Of a stretch of 7,700 bases of DNA, positions 1 to 6,711 are shown piece by piece. Each line of letters opens with the position of its first letter. The first letter of the stretch is position 1. Position numbers and translations under genes: made by a program. Below the pieces are notes generated by a model. That model did not search any database, was not told the origin of the DNA, and worked only from the letters and a program-made list of their open reading frames with translations. This DNA is from an uncultured Caulobacter sp. (lineage in GTDB: Bacteria > Pseudomonadota > Alphaproteobacteria > Caulobacterales > Caulobacteraceae). The stretch is from positions 1 through 7,700 of the forward strand of contig CALKHU010000098.1 in NCBI GenBank assembly GCA_937991555.1. The letters are read 5' to 3'.

Positions 1-88
1 GGTGGCGGCCTTCCTGGAGAAGCGCAAGCCGAACTTCCCGGGGAAGGTGTCGACAGACATGCCGGGCGTCTATCCGTGGTGGGAGTAG
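1..88 (+). CDS. Enoyl-CoA hydratase/isomerase (crotonase family), C-terminal end only
   Basis: Only the last 28 codons are in the window, in the frame that starts at base 2, ending in TAG at 86-88. The readable tail contains AAFLEKRKPNFPGK, which matches the usual C-terminal end of crotonase-family enoyl-CoA hydratases (a helix ending in FLEKRxPxFxGK). A further 14 residues rich in Pro and Trp follow (ending YPWWE). Members hydrate or isomerise acyl-CoA double bonds in fatty acid or other acyl-CoA breakdown. The catalytic part lies outside the window, so substrate and exact subfamily cannot be judged. The gene converges on lysA, with 43 bases between the stop codons. Confidence 0.72.
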   Translation, partial: VAAFLEKRKPNFPGKVSTDMPGVYPWWE

Positions 89-97
89 GGACGACCA

Positions 98-124
98 GGG
101 ACAGCCACCGACGGTGTCTGTCCC
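98..124. repeat. REP-like palindrome / hairpin between convergent 3' ends
   Basis: GGGACAG (98-104) and CTGTCCC (118-124) are perfect inverted arms. After one mismatch, inner arms CACC (106-109) and GGTG (113-116) close on a 3-base loop. The 27-base hairpin sits midway between the stop codon of the crotonase gene (88) and that of lysA (132), so it would end both transcripts. Neither side has a convincing T-tract (CTCCTTT to the right is the best), so it is not a textbook intrinsic terminator. The GGTGTCTGTCCC arm resembles dispersed REP-type palindromes of other proteobacteria; that is from memory and not shown by this window. Confidence 0.6.
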
Positions 125-131
125 AACTCCT

Positions 132-1403
132 TTACCGCCACTCGCCGATCGTCTCGTCCGCCAGCATCTCCTCGTAGGTCGGACGCTTGCGGATGACGGC
201 GTAGCGGTCGCCGTCGACCAGCACCTCGGGGACCAGCGGTCGGCTGTTGTACTCGCTGGCCATGGCCGCGCCGTAGGCGCCGGCGCTCATGAAGGCGACC
301 AGGTCGCCGGCGCCGAGCGGCAGCAGGGCGCGCTCGCGGGTGAAGGTGTCGCCGGTCTCGCAGACCGGGCCGACGACGTCGACCGTCACCGGCGCGCCGT
401 CGACCGGCCGGACCGGGCGGATGTCGTGATAGGCGTCGTACATCGCCGGCCGGATCAGGTCGTTCATCGCCGCGTCGAGGACGAGGAACTTGCGCCCCTC
501 AGGCCGCTCGTTCAGGTGGATCACCGAGGCCAGCAGCACCCCGGCGTTGGCGGCGATCACCCGGCCGGGCTCGAAGGCCAGCCGGACATCCTTCAGGCCG
601 CCGGTCACGCGCGCCACCATGGCCGCGTACTCGGCGGGCCCCGGCGGGTCGGGCTGGTTGAAGTAGGGCACGCCCAGCCCGCCGCCGAGGTCGAGGCGCT
701 CGACGCTCATCCCTTCGGCGCGCAGGCTCTCGACCAGGCCGACCATGCGGGTGAAGGCGGCCTCGAACGGCGCCAGGTCGGTGATCTGGCTGCCGATGTG
801 GCAGGCGACGCCCAGCGGGTTCAGGTGCGGGTGGTTTGAGGCGTTGGCGTAGAGCCGCGCCGCCTCGGCGAAGGAGACGCCGAACTTGTTCTCCGCCTTG
901 CCGGTGGCGATCTTGGCGTGGCCGCCGGCGGCGACGTCGGGATTCACGCGGAACACGATCGGCGCGCGCAGCTGGAGCTCCTCGGCCACCGCCGCGATCA
1001 GCCGCATCTCCGGCTCGGACTCGACGTTGATCTCCGAGACGCCGGCCTTCAGCGCGAAGGCGATCTCGCTCCGCGTCTTGCCGACGCCGGAGAAGACGAT
1101 GCGCTCGCCCGGGATGCCGGCGGCCAGCGCCCGCCGGATCTCGCCCTCCGACACCGTGTCCGCCCCGGCGCCCAGGTCGCCGAGCACCCTCAGGACCGAG
1201 AGGTTGCTGTTGGCCTTGACGGCGTAGGCGACCAGGGGATCGGCTACGCCGGCCTTCACCAGCGCGTCGCGGAAGACAGTGAAGTGCCGCTCGAAAGTGG
1301 CGCGGGAGTAGACGTAGACCGGCGTGCCGACCTCGGCCGCGATCCGGGACAGGGGGACGTTCTCGCAGTGGAGCTCGCCGCCCCGGACCTCGAAGTGGTT
1401 CAC
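132..1403 (-). CDS. lysA: Diaminopimelate decarboxylase
   Basis: Catalyses the last step of lysine synthesis, decarboxylation of meso-diaminopimelate to L-lysine, in the cytosol with pyridoxal phosphate (PLP). The 423 residues are full length for the family. Visible marks of the alanine-racemase-like fold III are: YAVKAN with the PLP lysine at K63, HIGSQ at 202-206, the glycine-rich phosphate loop GGGLG at 240-244, EPGR at 278-281, and the substrate-binding CETGD at 348-352, which contributes the cysteine placed across the dimer interface. The C-terminal beta domain carries AYGAAMASEYNSRP near 376-389. The start is GTG at 1401-1403 with only a weak GAGACC upstream. It lies 20 bases after the lptM-like stop and is the last gene of the argH operon, so it probably depends on read-through from argH. 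Confidence 0.97.
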   Translation of the reverse strand: MNHFEVRGGELHCENVPLSRIAAEVGTPVYVYSRATFERHFTVFRDALVKAGVADPLVAYAVKANSNLSVLRVLGDLGAGADTVSEGEIRRALAAGIPGERIVFSGVGKTRSEIAFALKAGVSEINVESEPEMRLIAAVAEELQLRAPIVFRVNPDVAAGGHAKIATGKAENKFGVSFAEAARLYANASNHPHLNPLGVACHIGSQITDLAPFEAAFTRMVGLVESLRAEGMSVERLDLGGGLGVPYFNQPDPPGPAEYAAMVARVTGGLKDVRLAFEPGRVIAANAGVLLASVIHLNERPEGRKFLVLDAAMNDLIRPAMYDAYHDIRPVRPVDGAPVTVDVVGPVCETGDTFTRERALLPLGAGDLVAFMSAGAYGAAMASEYNSRPLVPEVLVDGDRYAVIRKRPTYEEMLADETIGEWR

Positions 1404-1423
1404 GCTGGTCTCAAGTCTCTGGT

Positions 1424-1705
1424 CTAGCGAGGGTCGGAGCCCGGCCCCGCGAAGGGATCGTTGGGCGCGCCGCCGATCTGCGACTCGCGGGTGTTGCCGC
1501 GGCTGGTGGCGGGGTCCATCAGCTCCTCGTCGGACCGGGGGTTGGACGCCTGGTTGCCGCGCGCGGCGGCCGCGCGGCGCTCGGCCTCGAGGGCGGCGCG
1601 CTCCTTCGGGTCGGCGGGGCGCTCGAGTTCGCCCAGCGAACCGCAGGCCGACAGGGCCACGCCCGCCGCGGCGAGCATGAGGGGAAGCAGTCGAACCGGT
1701 TTCAT
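1424..1705 (-). CDS. lptM: Small outer-membrane-type lipoprotein, LptM-like
   Basis: A 93-residue protein with a lipoprotein signal peptide: K3 and R5, a hydrophobic stretch at about residues 6-20, and a lipobox LSAC with the lipidated cysteine at C21. The residue after it is Gly, so sorting to the outer membrane would be expected. The mature start CGSLGELERP matches the short LptM/YifL motif (CGxxGxLxxP). In E. coli LptM assists disulfide maturation of the LptD LPS translocon, and its gene lies by dapF; in alphaproteobacteria such a gene is found between argH and lysA, as here. The rest of the protein is polar and low complexity (Ala/Arg/Glu, then Asn/Pro/Gly) and probably disordered. Its ATG overlaps the argH TGA (ATGA, 1702-1705), so translation is coupled. 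The LptM role is inferred from the short motif and location; the tail itself is not conserved enough to prove it. Confidence 0.8.
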   Translation of the reverse strand: MKPVRLLPLMLAAAGVALSACGSLGELERPADPKERAALEAERRAAAARGNQASNPRSDEELMDPATSRGNTRESQIGGAPNDPFAGPGSDPR

Positions 1706-3108
1706 CGCAGGCTGTCCTTCCAGCGCTTGATCTGGGCCCGCACGCCGTCGGGGGCCGTCCCGCCGTAGCTTACGCGGCTCGCGGCGGAAGCGGCAGGGGT
1801 CAGCACCCTGAAAACATCCTCGCCGATGCCCTGGTTGAGGGCCTGCAGATCGGCCAGGGGCAGGTCGGCCAGGTCGACGCCCAGCTGCTCGGCCCGCTTC
1901 ACCGCCGCGCCGGTGACGTGGTGGGCGTCCCGGAACGGCAGGTCGAGCTCGCGCACCAGCCAGTCGGCCAGGTCGGTGGCGGTCGAGAAGCCGGCCCCGG
2001 CGGCGGCGGCCATGCGCTCGCGGTTCGGCTCCAGGTCACGGACCATGCCGGTCATCGCGAGCAGGGCCAGTTCCAGGGCGTCGAACGCCTCGAAGGTGGG
2101 GACCTTGTCCTCCTGCATGTCCTTCGAATAGGCGAGCGGCAGGCCCTTCATGACCACCGTCAGGGTGGTCAGCGAGCCCAGGATGCGGCCGACCTTGGCG
2201 CGGATCAGCTCGGCGGCGTCCGGGTTCTTCTTCTGCGGCATGATCGAGCTGCCGGTCGTGAAGGCGTCGGAGAGCTTCACGAAGCCGAACTGCGGCGTCA
2301 TCCAGATCACGATCTCCTCGGCCAGCCGCGACAGGTGGGTCGAGCAGATGCTGGCCGCCGACAGCGCTTCCAGCGCGAAGTCGCGCGACGAGACGCTGTC
2401 CAGCGAATTGGCGGTCGGACGGTCGAAGCCCAGCGCCCTGGCGGTCATCTCGCGATCGATGGGGAAGGGACTGCCGGCCAGAGCGGCGGCGCCCAGCGGG
2501 CACTCGTTCATCCGGGCGCGGGCGTCGCGAAACCGCGAGGCGTCGCGGCCGAACATCTCGACATAGGCCAGCAGGTGGTGGCCGAAGGTGACCGGCTGGG
2601 CGGGCTGGAGGTGGGTGAAGCCCGGCATCAGGGCGTCGGCGTGCGCCTCGGCCTTGTCGAGCAGGGCGACGATCAGCTCGCCGATCTGGCCGGCCGTCCG
2701 GTCGCAGGCCTCGCGGACCCAGAGGCGGAAGTCGAGGGCGACCTGATCGTTGCGCGAGCGAGCGGTGTGCAGCCGGCCGGCGACGGGCCCGATCAGCTCG
2801 CGCAGCCGGGCCTCCACATTCATGTGGATGTCCTCGTACTCCTCGCGGAAGGGGAAGGTCCCGGACTCGATCTCGCCGTGGACGGCGTCGAGGCCGCGCT
2901 GGATTTCCGCCTCGTCCTCGCTAGATAGGACCCCGGCCTTCGCCAGCATCGCGGCGTGGGCCTTCGAGCCGGCAATGTCCTGCGCCCACAGGCGCCTGTC
3001 AAAGCCGATCGAGACGTTGATCGCCTGCATCAGGTCGCTGGGACGCGCGGAGAACCGACCGCCCCACATGGCCTGCCCCTGGGGCTTGTCGGAAGGGTTG
3101 TCAGTCAT
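1702..3108 (-). CDS. argH: Argininosuccinate lyase
   Basis: Cleaves argininosuccinate to arginine and fumarate, the last step of arginine synthesis; a cytosolic homotetramer of the fumarase/aspartase superfamily. The 468 residues are full length. Family signatures in order: MWGGRF at 14-19, the HTARSRNDQV segment at 114-123, THLQPAQP at 165-172 containing the conserved His166, and the superfamily signature GSSIMPQKKNP at 286-296, the mobile loop with the catalytic serine. The ATG at 3106-3108 touches the tlpA ATG at 3109, so all upstream signals of argH lie inside tlpA. A second in-frame ATG at codon 14, just before WGGRF, would give a length nearer to E. coli ArgH and remains possible. First gene of the argH-lptM-lysA operon. 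Confidence 0.97.
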   Translation of the reverse strand: MTDNPSDKPQGQAMWGGRFSARPSDLMQAINVSIGFDRRLWAQDIAGSKAHAAMLAKAGVLSSEDEAEIQRGLDAVHGEIESGTFPFREEYEDIHMNVEARLRELIGPVAGRLHTARSRNDQVALDFRLWVREACDRTAGQIGELIVALLDKAEAHADALMPGFTHLQPAQPVTFGHHLLAYVEMFGRDASRFRDARARMNECPLGAAALAGSPFPIDREMTARALGFDRPTANSLDSVSSRDFALEALSAASICSTHLSRLAEEIVIWMTPQFGFVKLSDAFTTGSSIMPQKKNPDAAELIRAKVGRILGSLTTLTVVMKGLPLAYSKDMQEDKVPTFEAFDALELALLAMTGMVRDLEPNRERMAAAAGAGFSTATDLADWLVRELDLPFRDAHHVTGAAVKRAEQLGVDLADLPLADLQALNQGIGEDVFRVLTPAASAASRVSYGGTAPDGVRAQIKRWKDSLR

Positions 3109-3726
3109 ATGAGCGAAGTCCAGCCAGGCGAGAAGAAGAAGCCCGACCTGCTGCGGTGGGCGATTGTCTGCTTCGCCCTGATCGGCGTCGCGGCGGTTCT
3201 ATACGTCATCGCCAGCGCTTCGTTCAAACCCAAGGAATCGACGGACCTGCGCGATCTGCGCCGGGGCGAACTGGCGAAGCTGGAGGTCCCGGCCCAGCCG
3301 CGACCCGCGCCGGCCGTAGGCTTCACCGACGCCGCCGGAAAGCCCCTCACCGTGGCCGACTTCAAGGGCCAGGTCGTGGTGATGAACCTGTGGGCGACCT
3401 GGTGCGGCCCGTGCAAGGTCGAGATGCCGACCCTGGCGGCGTTGCAGGCGGCCTACCAGACCCAGCCGGTGGCCGTTCTGGCGGTCAGCGTCGACCGGGA
3501 CGAGGACCTGAACCTGGCCACCGACTTCATCGCCAGGAACCCGCCGCTGAAGCTCTACCGCGACCCGGGCTACAAGCTGGCCTTCGGACTGGAGCCCAAG
3601 GCGGCCGGCTTCCCGACCACCATCGTCTACGACAGGCAGGGCCGCGAGCGGGCGCGGCTGGCCGGCGACGCCGACTGGAACAGCAAGGAAGCCCGGGCGC
3701 TGGTCGAGCGGCTGCTGGAGGAATGA
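3109..3726 (+). CDS. tlpA: Membrane-anchored periplasmic thioredoxin-like protein TlpA
   Basis: A 205-residue protein with a short cytosolic N-terminus (Lys-rich, residues 9-11), one uncleaved membrane segment at about 17-37, a linker rich in Arg, Glu and Pro, and a TlpA/ResA-type thioredoxin domain from about residue 70. The active site is WCGPC (98-102), preceded by NLWAT, with the cis-proline loop GFPTT at 167-171. In rhizobia TlpA is the reductant that keeps ScoI and the CuA site of cytochrome oxidase subunit II ready for copper loading; a similar role is likely here but not shown. ATG 3109 is chosen because the protein begins sensibly there and the in-frame upstream extension is only antisense argH. 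AAGGG at 3093-3097 is a plausible but distant ribosome binding site. Divergent tlpA/argH is a recurring alphaproteobacterial arrangement. The next gene overlaps its stop codon. Confidence 0.92.
   Translation: MSEVQPGEKKKPDLLRWAIVCFALIGVAAVLYVIASASFKPKESTDLRDLRRGELAKLEVPAQPRPAPAVGFTDAAGKPLTVADFKGQVVVMNLWATWCGPCKVEMPTLAALQAAYQTQPVAVLAVSVDRDEDLNLATDFIARNPPLKLYRDPGYKLAFGLEPKAAGFPTTIVYDRQGRERARLAGDADWNSKEARALVERLLEE
3198..3227 (-). promoter_or_regulatory. Candidate argH promoter inside tlpA
   Basis: On the minus strand TTGAAC (3227-3222) and TATAGA (3203-3198) are 18 bases apart, each matching 4 of 6 consensus positions. Transcription would start near 3191 and give argH a leader of about 80 bases that is antisense to the first tlpA codons. 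It is proposed because the two start codons abut and argH must have its signals inside tlpA. The spacing does not match the Caulobacter housekeeping pattern well, so this is only a candidate. Confidence 0.28.
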
Positions 3727-4457
3727 CGCCGCAGGCCGTCGTCGCCCTCGAGGACGTCTCCGCCCGGGCATGGCCGGCGCTGCACACGGCGCGGATCGGC
3801 GGCTGGCGGCTGAACGCCTCGACGGGTCATACCGGCCGGGCCAACACCTGCTGGGCGATCGGGGCGCCCGACCGGCCGCTGGACGCGGCGCTGGCGGAGG
3901 TCGAGCGCTGGTACGCCGACCACGGCCTGCCGCCGAAGTTCAAGACCGTCGACGGCGCGCCGCATCCGGCGGGACTGGAAGAGTTCCTTCGCGGCGCCGG
4001 CTTTTCACCCAACACCGAGACCCGCGTCATGACCGGGCCCGTCGGCGGGACGAACGACGGCGTGCTGCTGGAGGACCAGCCCGGCGAGGCGTTCCAGGCT
4101 GTGCTGTTCGAGACCCTCTATCGCGACCTGGCCGACGCGCGGGAGCGGCTGGACACGCTGCGCCGCATCGCCCAGCCGGTCCGGTTCGCGCGGGTCGAGG
4201 AGGGCGGCCGCGCGATCGCCGTCGGCGCCGTGGCCGTCGACGGCGACTGGGCCGGCGTCTCTGTCATGCGGACCTCGCCGGAGCACCGCCGCCGGGGGCT
4301 CGCGCAGCGGATCATCTCGGCGCTGCTCGGCTTCGCGGCGGAGCAGGGCGCGACGCGCAGCTATCTGCAGGTCGAGGTGAAGAACGAGACGGCCGTGGCG
4401 CTCTACGAGCAGCTCGGCTTCGCGACGGCCTACCGCTACCGCTACTGGGCGCGCTGA
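3723..4457 (+). CDS. GNAT-family N-acetyltransferase
   Basis: A 244-residue protein with a typical GNAT domain in its C-terminal half. Motif A is VMRTSPEHRRRGLAQRII at about 181-198, with the acetyl-CoA pyrophosphate loop RRRGLA. Motif B is at about 214-233, YLQVEVKNETAVALYEQLGF. The N-terminal half (ARAWPALHTARIGGWRLNAS, then GHTGRANTCW) resembles the degenerate first GNAT lobe of the group that includes mycobacterial Rv0428c, and has no acetyl-CoA loop of its own. It should move an acetyl group from acetyl-CoA to an amine; the substrate is unknown. The ATG (3723-3725) overlaps the tlpA TGA (ATGA), with GGAGGA directly before it, pointing to translational coupling. The open frame continues upstream to 3156, but that part is tlpA read out of frame. 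The 3' end overlaps the convergent transporter gene by 16 bases. Confidence 0.88.
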   Translation: MTPQAVVALEDVSARAWPALHTARIGGWRLNASTGHTGRANTCWAIGAPDRPLDAALAEVERWYADHGLPPKFKTVDGAPHPAGLEEFLRGAGFSPNTETRVMTGPVGGTNDGVLLEDQPGEAFQAVLFETLYRDLADARERLDTLRRIAQPVRFARVEEGGRAIAVGAVAVDGDWAGVSVMRTSPEHRRRGLAQRIISALLGFAAEQGATRSYLQVEVKNETAVALYEQLGFATAYRYRYWAR

Positions 4458-5335
4458 GGCTCGACCTTCCGGACCTGCGCCCGCTGGGCGACGACCACGC
4501 CGGCCAGGGTGAGGGCGCCGCCGAGCATCTGCACGGGCGTGAGGGCTTCCTGGAACAGGAACCAGGCCACGATGGCGGCCACCACCGGCTGGGCCAGCAC
4601 GACCACCGAGGCGATCGAGGCCGGCAGCCGCCCCAGCGCCCAGGCGATCGAGCCCTGGCCGGCGACATGGGCGACGGCGAGGCCCAGGCAGGCCAACCAG
4701 CCGCCCGTCGAGCCGGGCAGGATCGGCTCGCCCATCGCCAGGGCCACCGCCAGCATCACGGGCGCCGTGGCCAGGCTGGACCAGAACATCGCCCGTGACG
4801 CGCCCTCGCCCTGGCGCGCCCGCCGCATGGCGACGAAGTAGAGGGCGTACCAGACCGCCGTGGTCAGGGAGAGCAGGTCGCCCAGCAGCGGCGCGACCGC
4901 GCCGCCCGCCGCGGCGCCGGCGGCCATGATCCAGGCGCCGGCGAGGGCCACGGCCAGGCCGACCATGAACATCCGTCCGGGTCGCTCGCGGAACAGGAAC
5001 CAGGCCACCGCCGTCACCACCACCGGCGACAGGTTGGCCAGCACCGTGGCGTTGGCCACCGAGGTGTAGCGGATTCCGTAGTGCCAGAAGGCGAGGTCGC
5101 CGGCGAAGAACAGGCCGGCCAGCAGGCTCGCGGTCGAGGGTCTCAGCCCCAGGCCGCGGCCGTCGCGCAGCATCAGCGGCAGGAGCAGCGGCAGCGACAG
5201 CGCCATGCGCCAGAACCCCGCCGCCGCAGGCCCGGTATCCGCCAGCCGCACCAGGTTGGGCACGAATCCTATGGCGCAGGCGCCGGCGATCAGGGCGAGG
5301 AAGGGCAGGGCGCGGGCGCGGGCGTCGGCGGTCAT
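4442..5335 (-). CDS. EamA-domain (DMT superfamily) inner-membrane transporter
   Basis: A 297-residue, strongly hydrophobic protein with the two-fold EamA repeat of drug/metabolite transporters and about ten membrane segments. The first EamA unit ends in the diagnostic stretch at about 92-119 (SVANATVLANLSPVVV, then AWFLFRERP). The second ends in its counterpart at about 241-281 (SIASVVVLAQPVVAAIVAWF, then LFQEALTPVQMLGGALTLAG). Length and both repeats are complete. Such proteins usually export amino acids, metabolites or drugs; the substrate cannot be predicted. Its ATG overlaps the gluQ stop (ATGA, 5332-5335), so it is translated as part of the gluQ transcript. The short basic tail ends inside the convergent GNAT gene. 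Confidence 0.92.
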   Translation of the reverse strand: MTADARARALPFLALIAGACAIGFVPNLVRLADTGPAAAGFWRMALSLPLLLPLMLRDGRGLGLRPSTASLLAGLFFAGDLAFWHYGIRYTSVANATVLANLSPVVVTAVAWFLFRERPGRMFMVGLAVALAGAWIMAAGAAAGGAVAPLLGDLLSLTTAVWYALYFVAMRRARQGEGASRAMFWSSLATAPVMLAVALAMGEPILPGSTGGWLACLGLAVAHVAGQGSIAWALGRLPASIASVVVLAQPVVAAIVAWFLFQEALTPVQMLGGALTLAGVVVAQRAQVRKVEPQRAQ

Positions 5336-6189
5336 GCAGGGAAGCCGAGCTCCGCCTTCAGCTGCGCGGCCGGAACGCCGCGCTCGCGGATGGCCCGCAG
5401 CGTCTCGGCCCGGTCGCGCTTGGCGAAGCGCTTGCCCTCCGCGTCGAGCAACAGCCGGTGATGGCGGTAGGCCGGCGCCGGCAGGCCCAGCAGCGTCTGC
5501 AGCAGGCGCTGCACATGGGTGGCCTCGAACAGGTCCTGGCCGCGGATGACGTGGGTCACGCCCTGCAGCGCGTCGTCCACGACGACGGCGAGATGGTAGG
5601 CGACGCCGACGTCCTTGCGCGCCAGCACGACGTCGCCGGCGGGCTCCGGCCGGACGATGATGCGGCCGTGCTCTCCGGACGGTCCGGATCCGTCCTCGGC
5701 AAAGGTCAGCTTCTCGAAGCTGCCGATCCGCCGGCGCGCCTCGTCCAGCGACAGCCGCCAGGCGAAGGGGCGCCCTTCGGAGAGAAAGCGGTCCTCTTCG
5801 TTGGGATGCAGCGGTCCGCCCCGGAACGCCGTTTCCGGCCCGTGCGGCGCGCTCATCGCCGCCTGCGCGATCTCCTTGCGGGTCCGGAAGCAGCGGTAGA
5901 CGAGGCCTTGCTCGCGCAGCCGACCGAGGGCGGCCTCGTAGTCGGCCAGGTGCTCCGACTGGCGGCGGACCGGCTGTTCCCAGTCCAGGCCGAGCCAGGC
6001 GAGGTCCTCGAACACCGCCGCCTCGAACGCCGGGCGGCAGCGGGTCTGGTCGATGTCTTCGATGCGAAGGATGAAACGGCCGCCGGCGGCGCGCGCGGCC
6101 CCGTGCGCGGTCAGGGCCGAGAAGGCGTGGCCGCGGTGGAGGTATCCCGTGGGGGAGGGCGCGAAGCGGGTGACGAAGGGATCGCTCAC
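5332..6189 (-). CDS. gluQ: Glutamyl-Q tRNA(Asp) synthetase
   Basis: A 285-residue paralogue of the catalytic core of glutamyl-tRNA synthetase that lacks the anticodon-binding domain. The family activates glutamate and attaches it to queuosine 34 of tRNA(Asp). Visible motifs: RFAPSPTG at 8-15, the HIGH-like HRGHA at 18-22, RIEDID at 42-47, the segment from GDVVLARKD (185) through HLAVVVDDALQGVTHVIRG to DL at 219, and the KMSKS-like FAKRD at 255-259. The length is normal for this truncated family and much shorter than a true GluRS (about 470). The start is GTG (6187-6189) with AGG four bases upstream; no ATG fits better. The zinc-site residues of E. coli YadB are largely absent: the usual CxC is CFR at 100-102. 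The gene follows the CBS gene after 34 bases and overlaps the transporter gene. Also called gluQRS or yadB. Confidence 0.93.
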   Translation of the reverse strand: MSDPFVTRFAPSPTGYLHRGHAFSALTAHGAARAAGGRFILRIEDIDQTRCRPAFEAAVFEDLAWLGLDWEQPVRRQSEHLADYEAALGRLREQGLVYRCFRTRKEIAQAAMSAPHGPETAFRGGPLHPNEEDRFLSEGRPFAWRLSLDEARRRIGSFEKLTFAEDGSGPSGEHGRIIVRPEPAGDVVLARKDVGVAYHLAVVVDDALQGVTHVIRGQDLFEATHVQRLLQTLLGLPAPAYRHHRLLLDAEGKRFAKRDRAETLRAIRERGVPAAQLKAELGFPA

Positions 6190-6223
6190 GCGACCTGTCT
6201 AGACCGCCCCGCGCCGCATTGCA

Positions 6224-6646
6224 TCAGTTGTTGGCGGGCGCCTCGGAGATGTCTTCCAGCACCGCGCCGGCCTTGCGGGCCGAGGCTTCCTGGGCGACGT
6301 CGCCGAGGGAGACGATGCCGGTCAGCCGGTCGCCGCCGTCGACGATCAGGATGCGGCGCACCTGCTTGTCCTGCATCTGGTAGAGAACGTCGGCGATCGA
6401 GGCGTCCTCGCGGCAGGTCTGGACCTCGGTGGTCATCACCTCCTCGACGGGGGTATCGAAGCTGCGTTGCTCGCCGACCACGCGAAGGACGATGTCGCGG
6501 TCGGTGATGATGCCGCGGATCCGGCCGTCCTCGACGACCGGGATGGCGCCGGCGTCGACGTCGTTCATGCGGCGGGCGACGTCCGCGACGGTGTCGGACG
6601 GCCGGGCGACCTGCGGGCTGGCGGTCATCACGTCTGAGATCTGCAT
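6224..6646 (-). CDS. Two-CBS-domain protein
   Basis: A 140-residue soluble protein made of almost nothing but a tandem CBS pair (Bateman module). The first domain is at about residues 7-60 (VMTASPQVARPSDTVADVAR, then GAIPVVEDGRIRGIITDRDI). The second is at about 70-122 (VMTTEVQTCREDASIADVLY, then VRRILIVDGGDRLTGIVSLG). CBS pairs bind adenine nucleotides such as AMP, ATP or SAM and modulate partner proteins; no partner domain is fused here, so ligand and target are unknown. ATG 6646 is chosen because GGAG lies six bases upstream and the first residues MQISDVMT are the standard family start. The frame stays open upstream to 6847, but that stretch overlaps the TetR gene and has no domain sense. 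It sits 65 bases after the TetR stop; I see no clear promoter in that gap. Confidence 0.92.
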   Translation of the reverse strand: MQISDVMTASPQVARPSDTVADVARRMNDVDAGAIPVVEDGRIRGIITDRDIVLRVVGEQRSFDTPVEEVMTTEVQTCREDASIADVLYQMQDKQVRRILIVDGGDRLTGIVSLGDVAQEASARKAGAVLEDISEAPANN

Positions 6647-6711
6647 GGCATGCTCCGGGGCGGCTGGGGACGCACGCCTAACGGACCACGCCCCGGCATC
6701 GTTCCCGGCGG

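Noticed and set aside
1918..2928. Long open frames antisense to argH, and similar ones at 114-839 (antisense lysA) and 5458-6507 (antisense gluQ/CBS)
   Set aside because: They are mirror frames of strongly identified genes in high-GC DNA, rich in Arg, Gly, Val and Gln, without recognisable domains or ribosome binding sites.
3156..3722. In-frame upstream extension of the GNAT gene, open from 3156
   Set aside because: It is tlpA read in another frame. tlpA is clearly coding here (WCGPC thioredoxin site), and the extension gives Arg/Gly/Pro-rich sequence with no domain. The ATGA start at 3723 is far better.
6647..6711. Promoter or terminator between the TetR and CBS genes
   Set aside because: The 65-base gap shows no -35/-10 pair and no stable hairpin with a T-tract; only short CCGG self-complementary pieces are seen.
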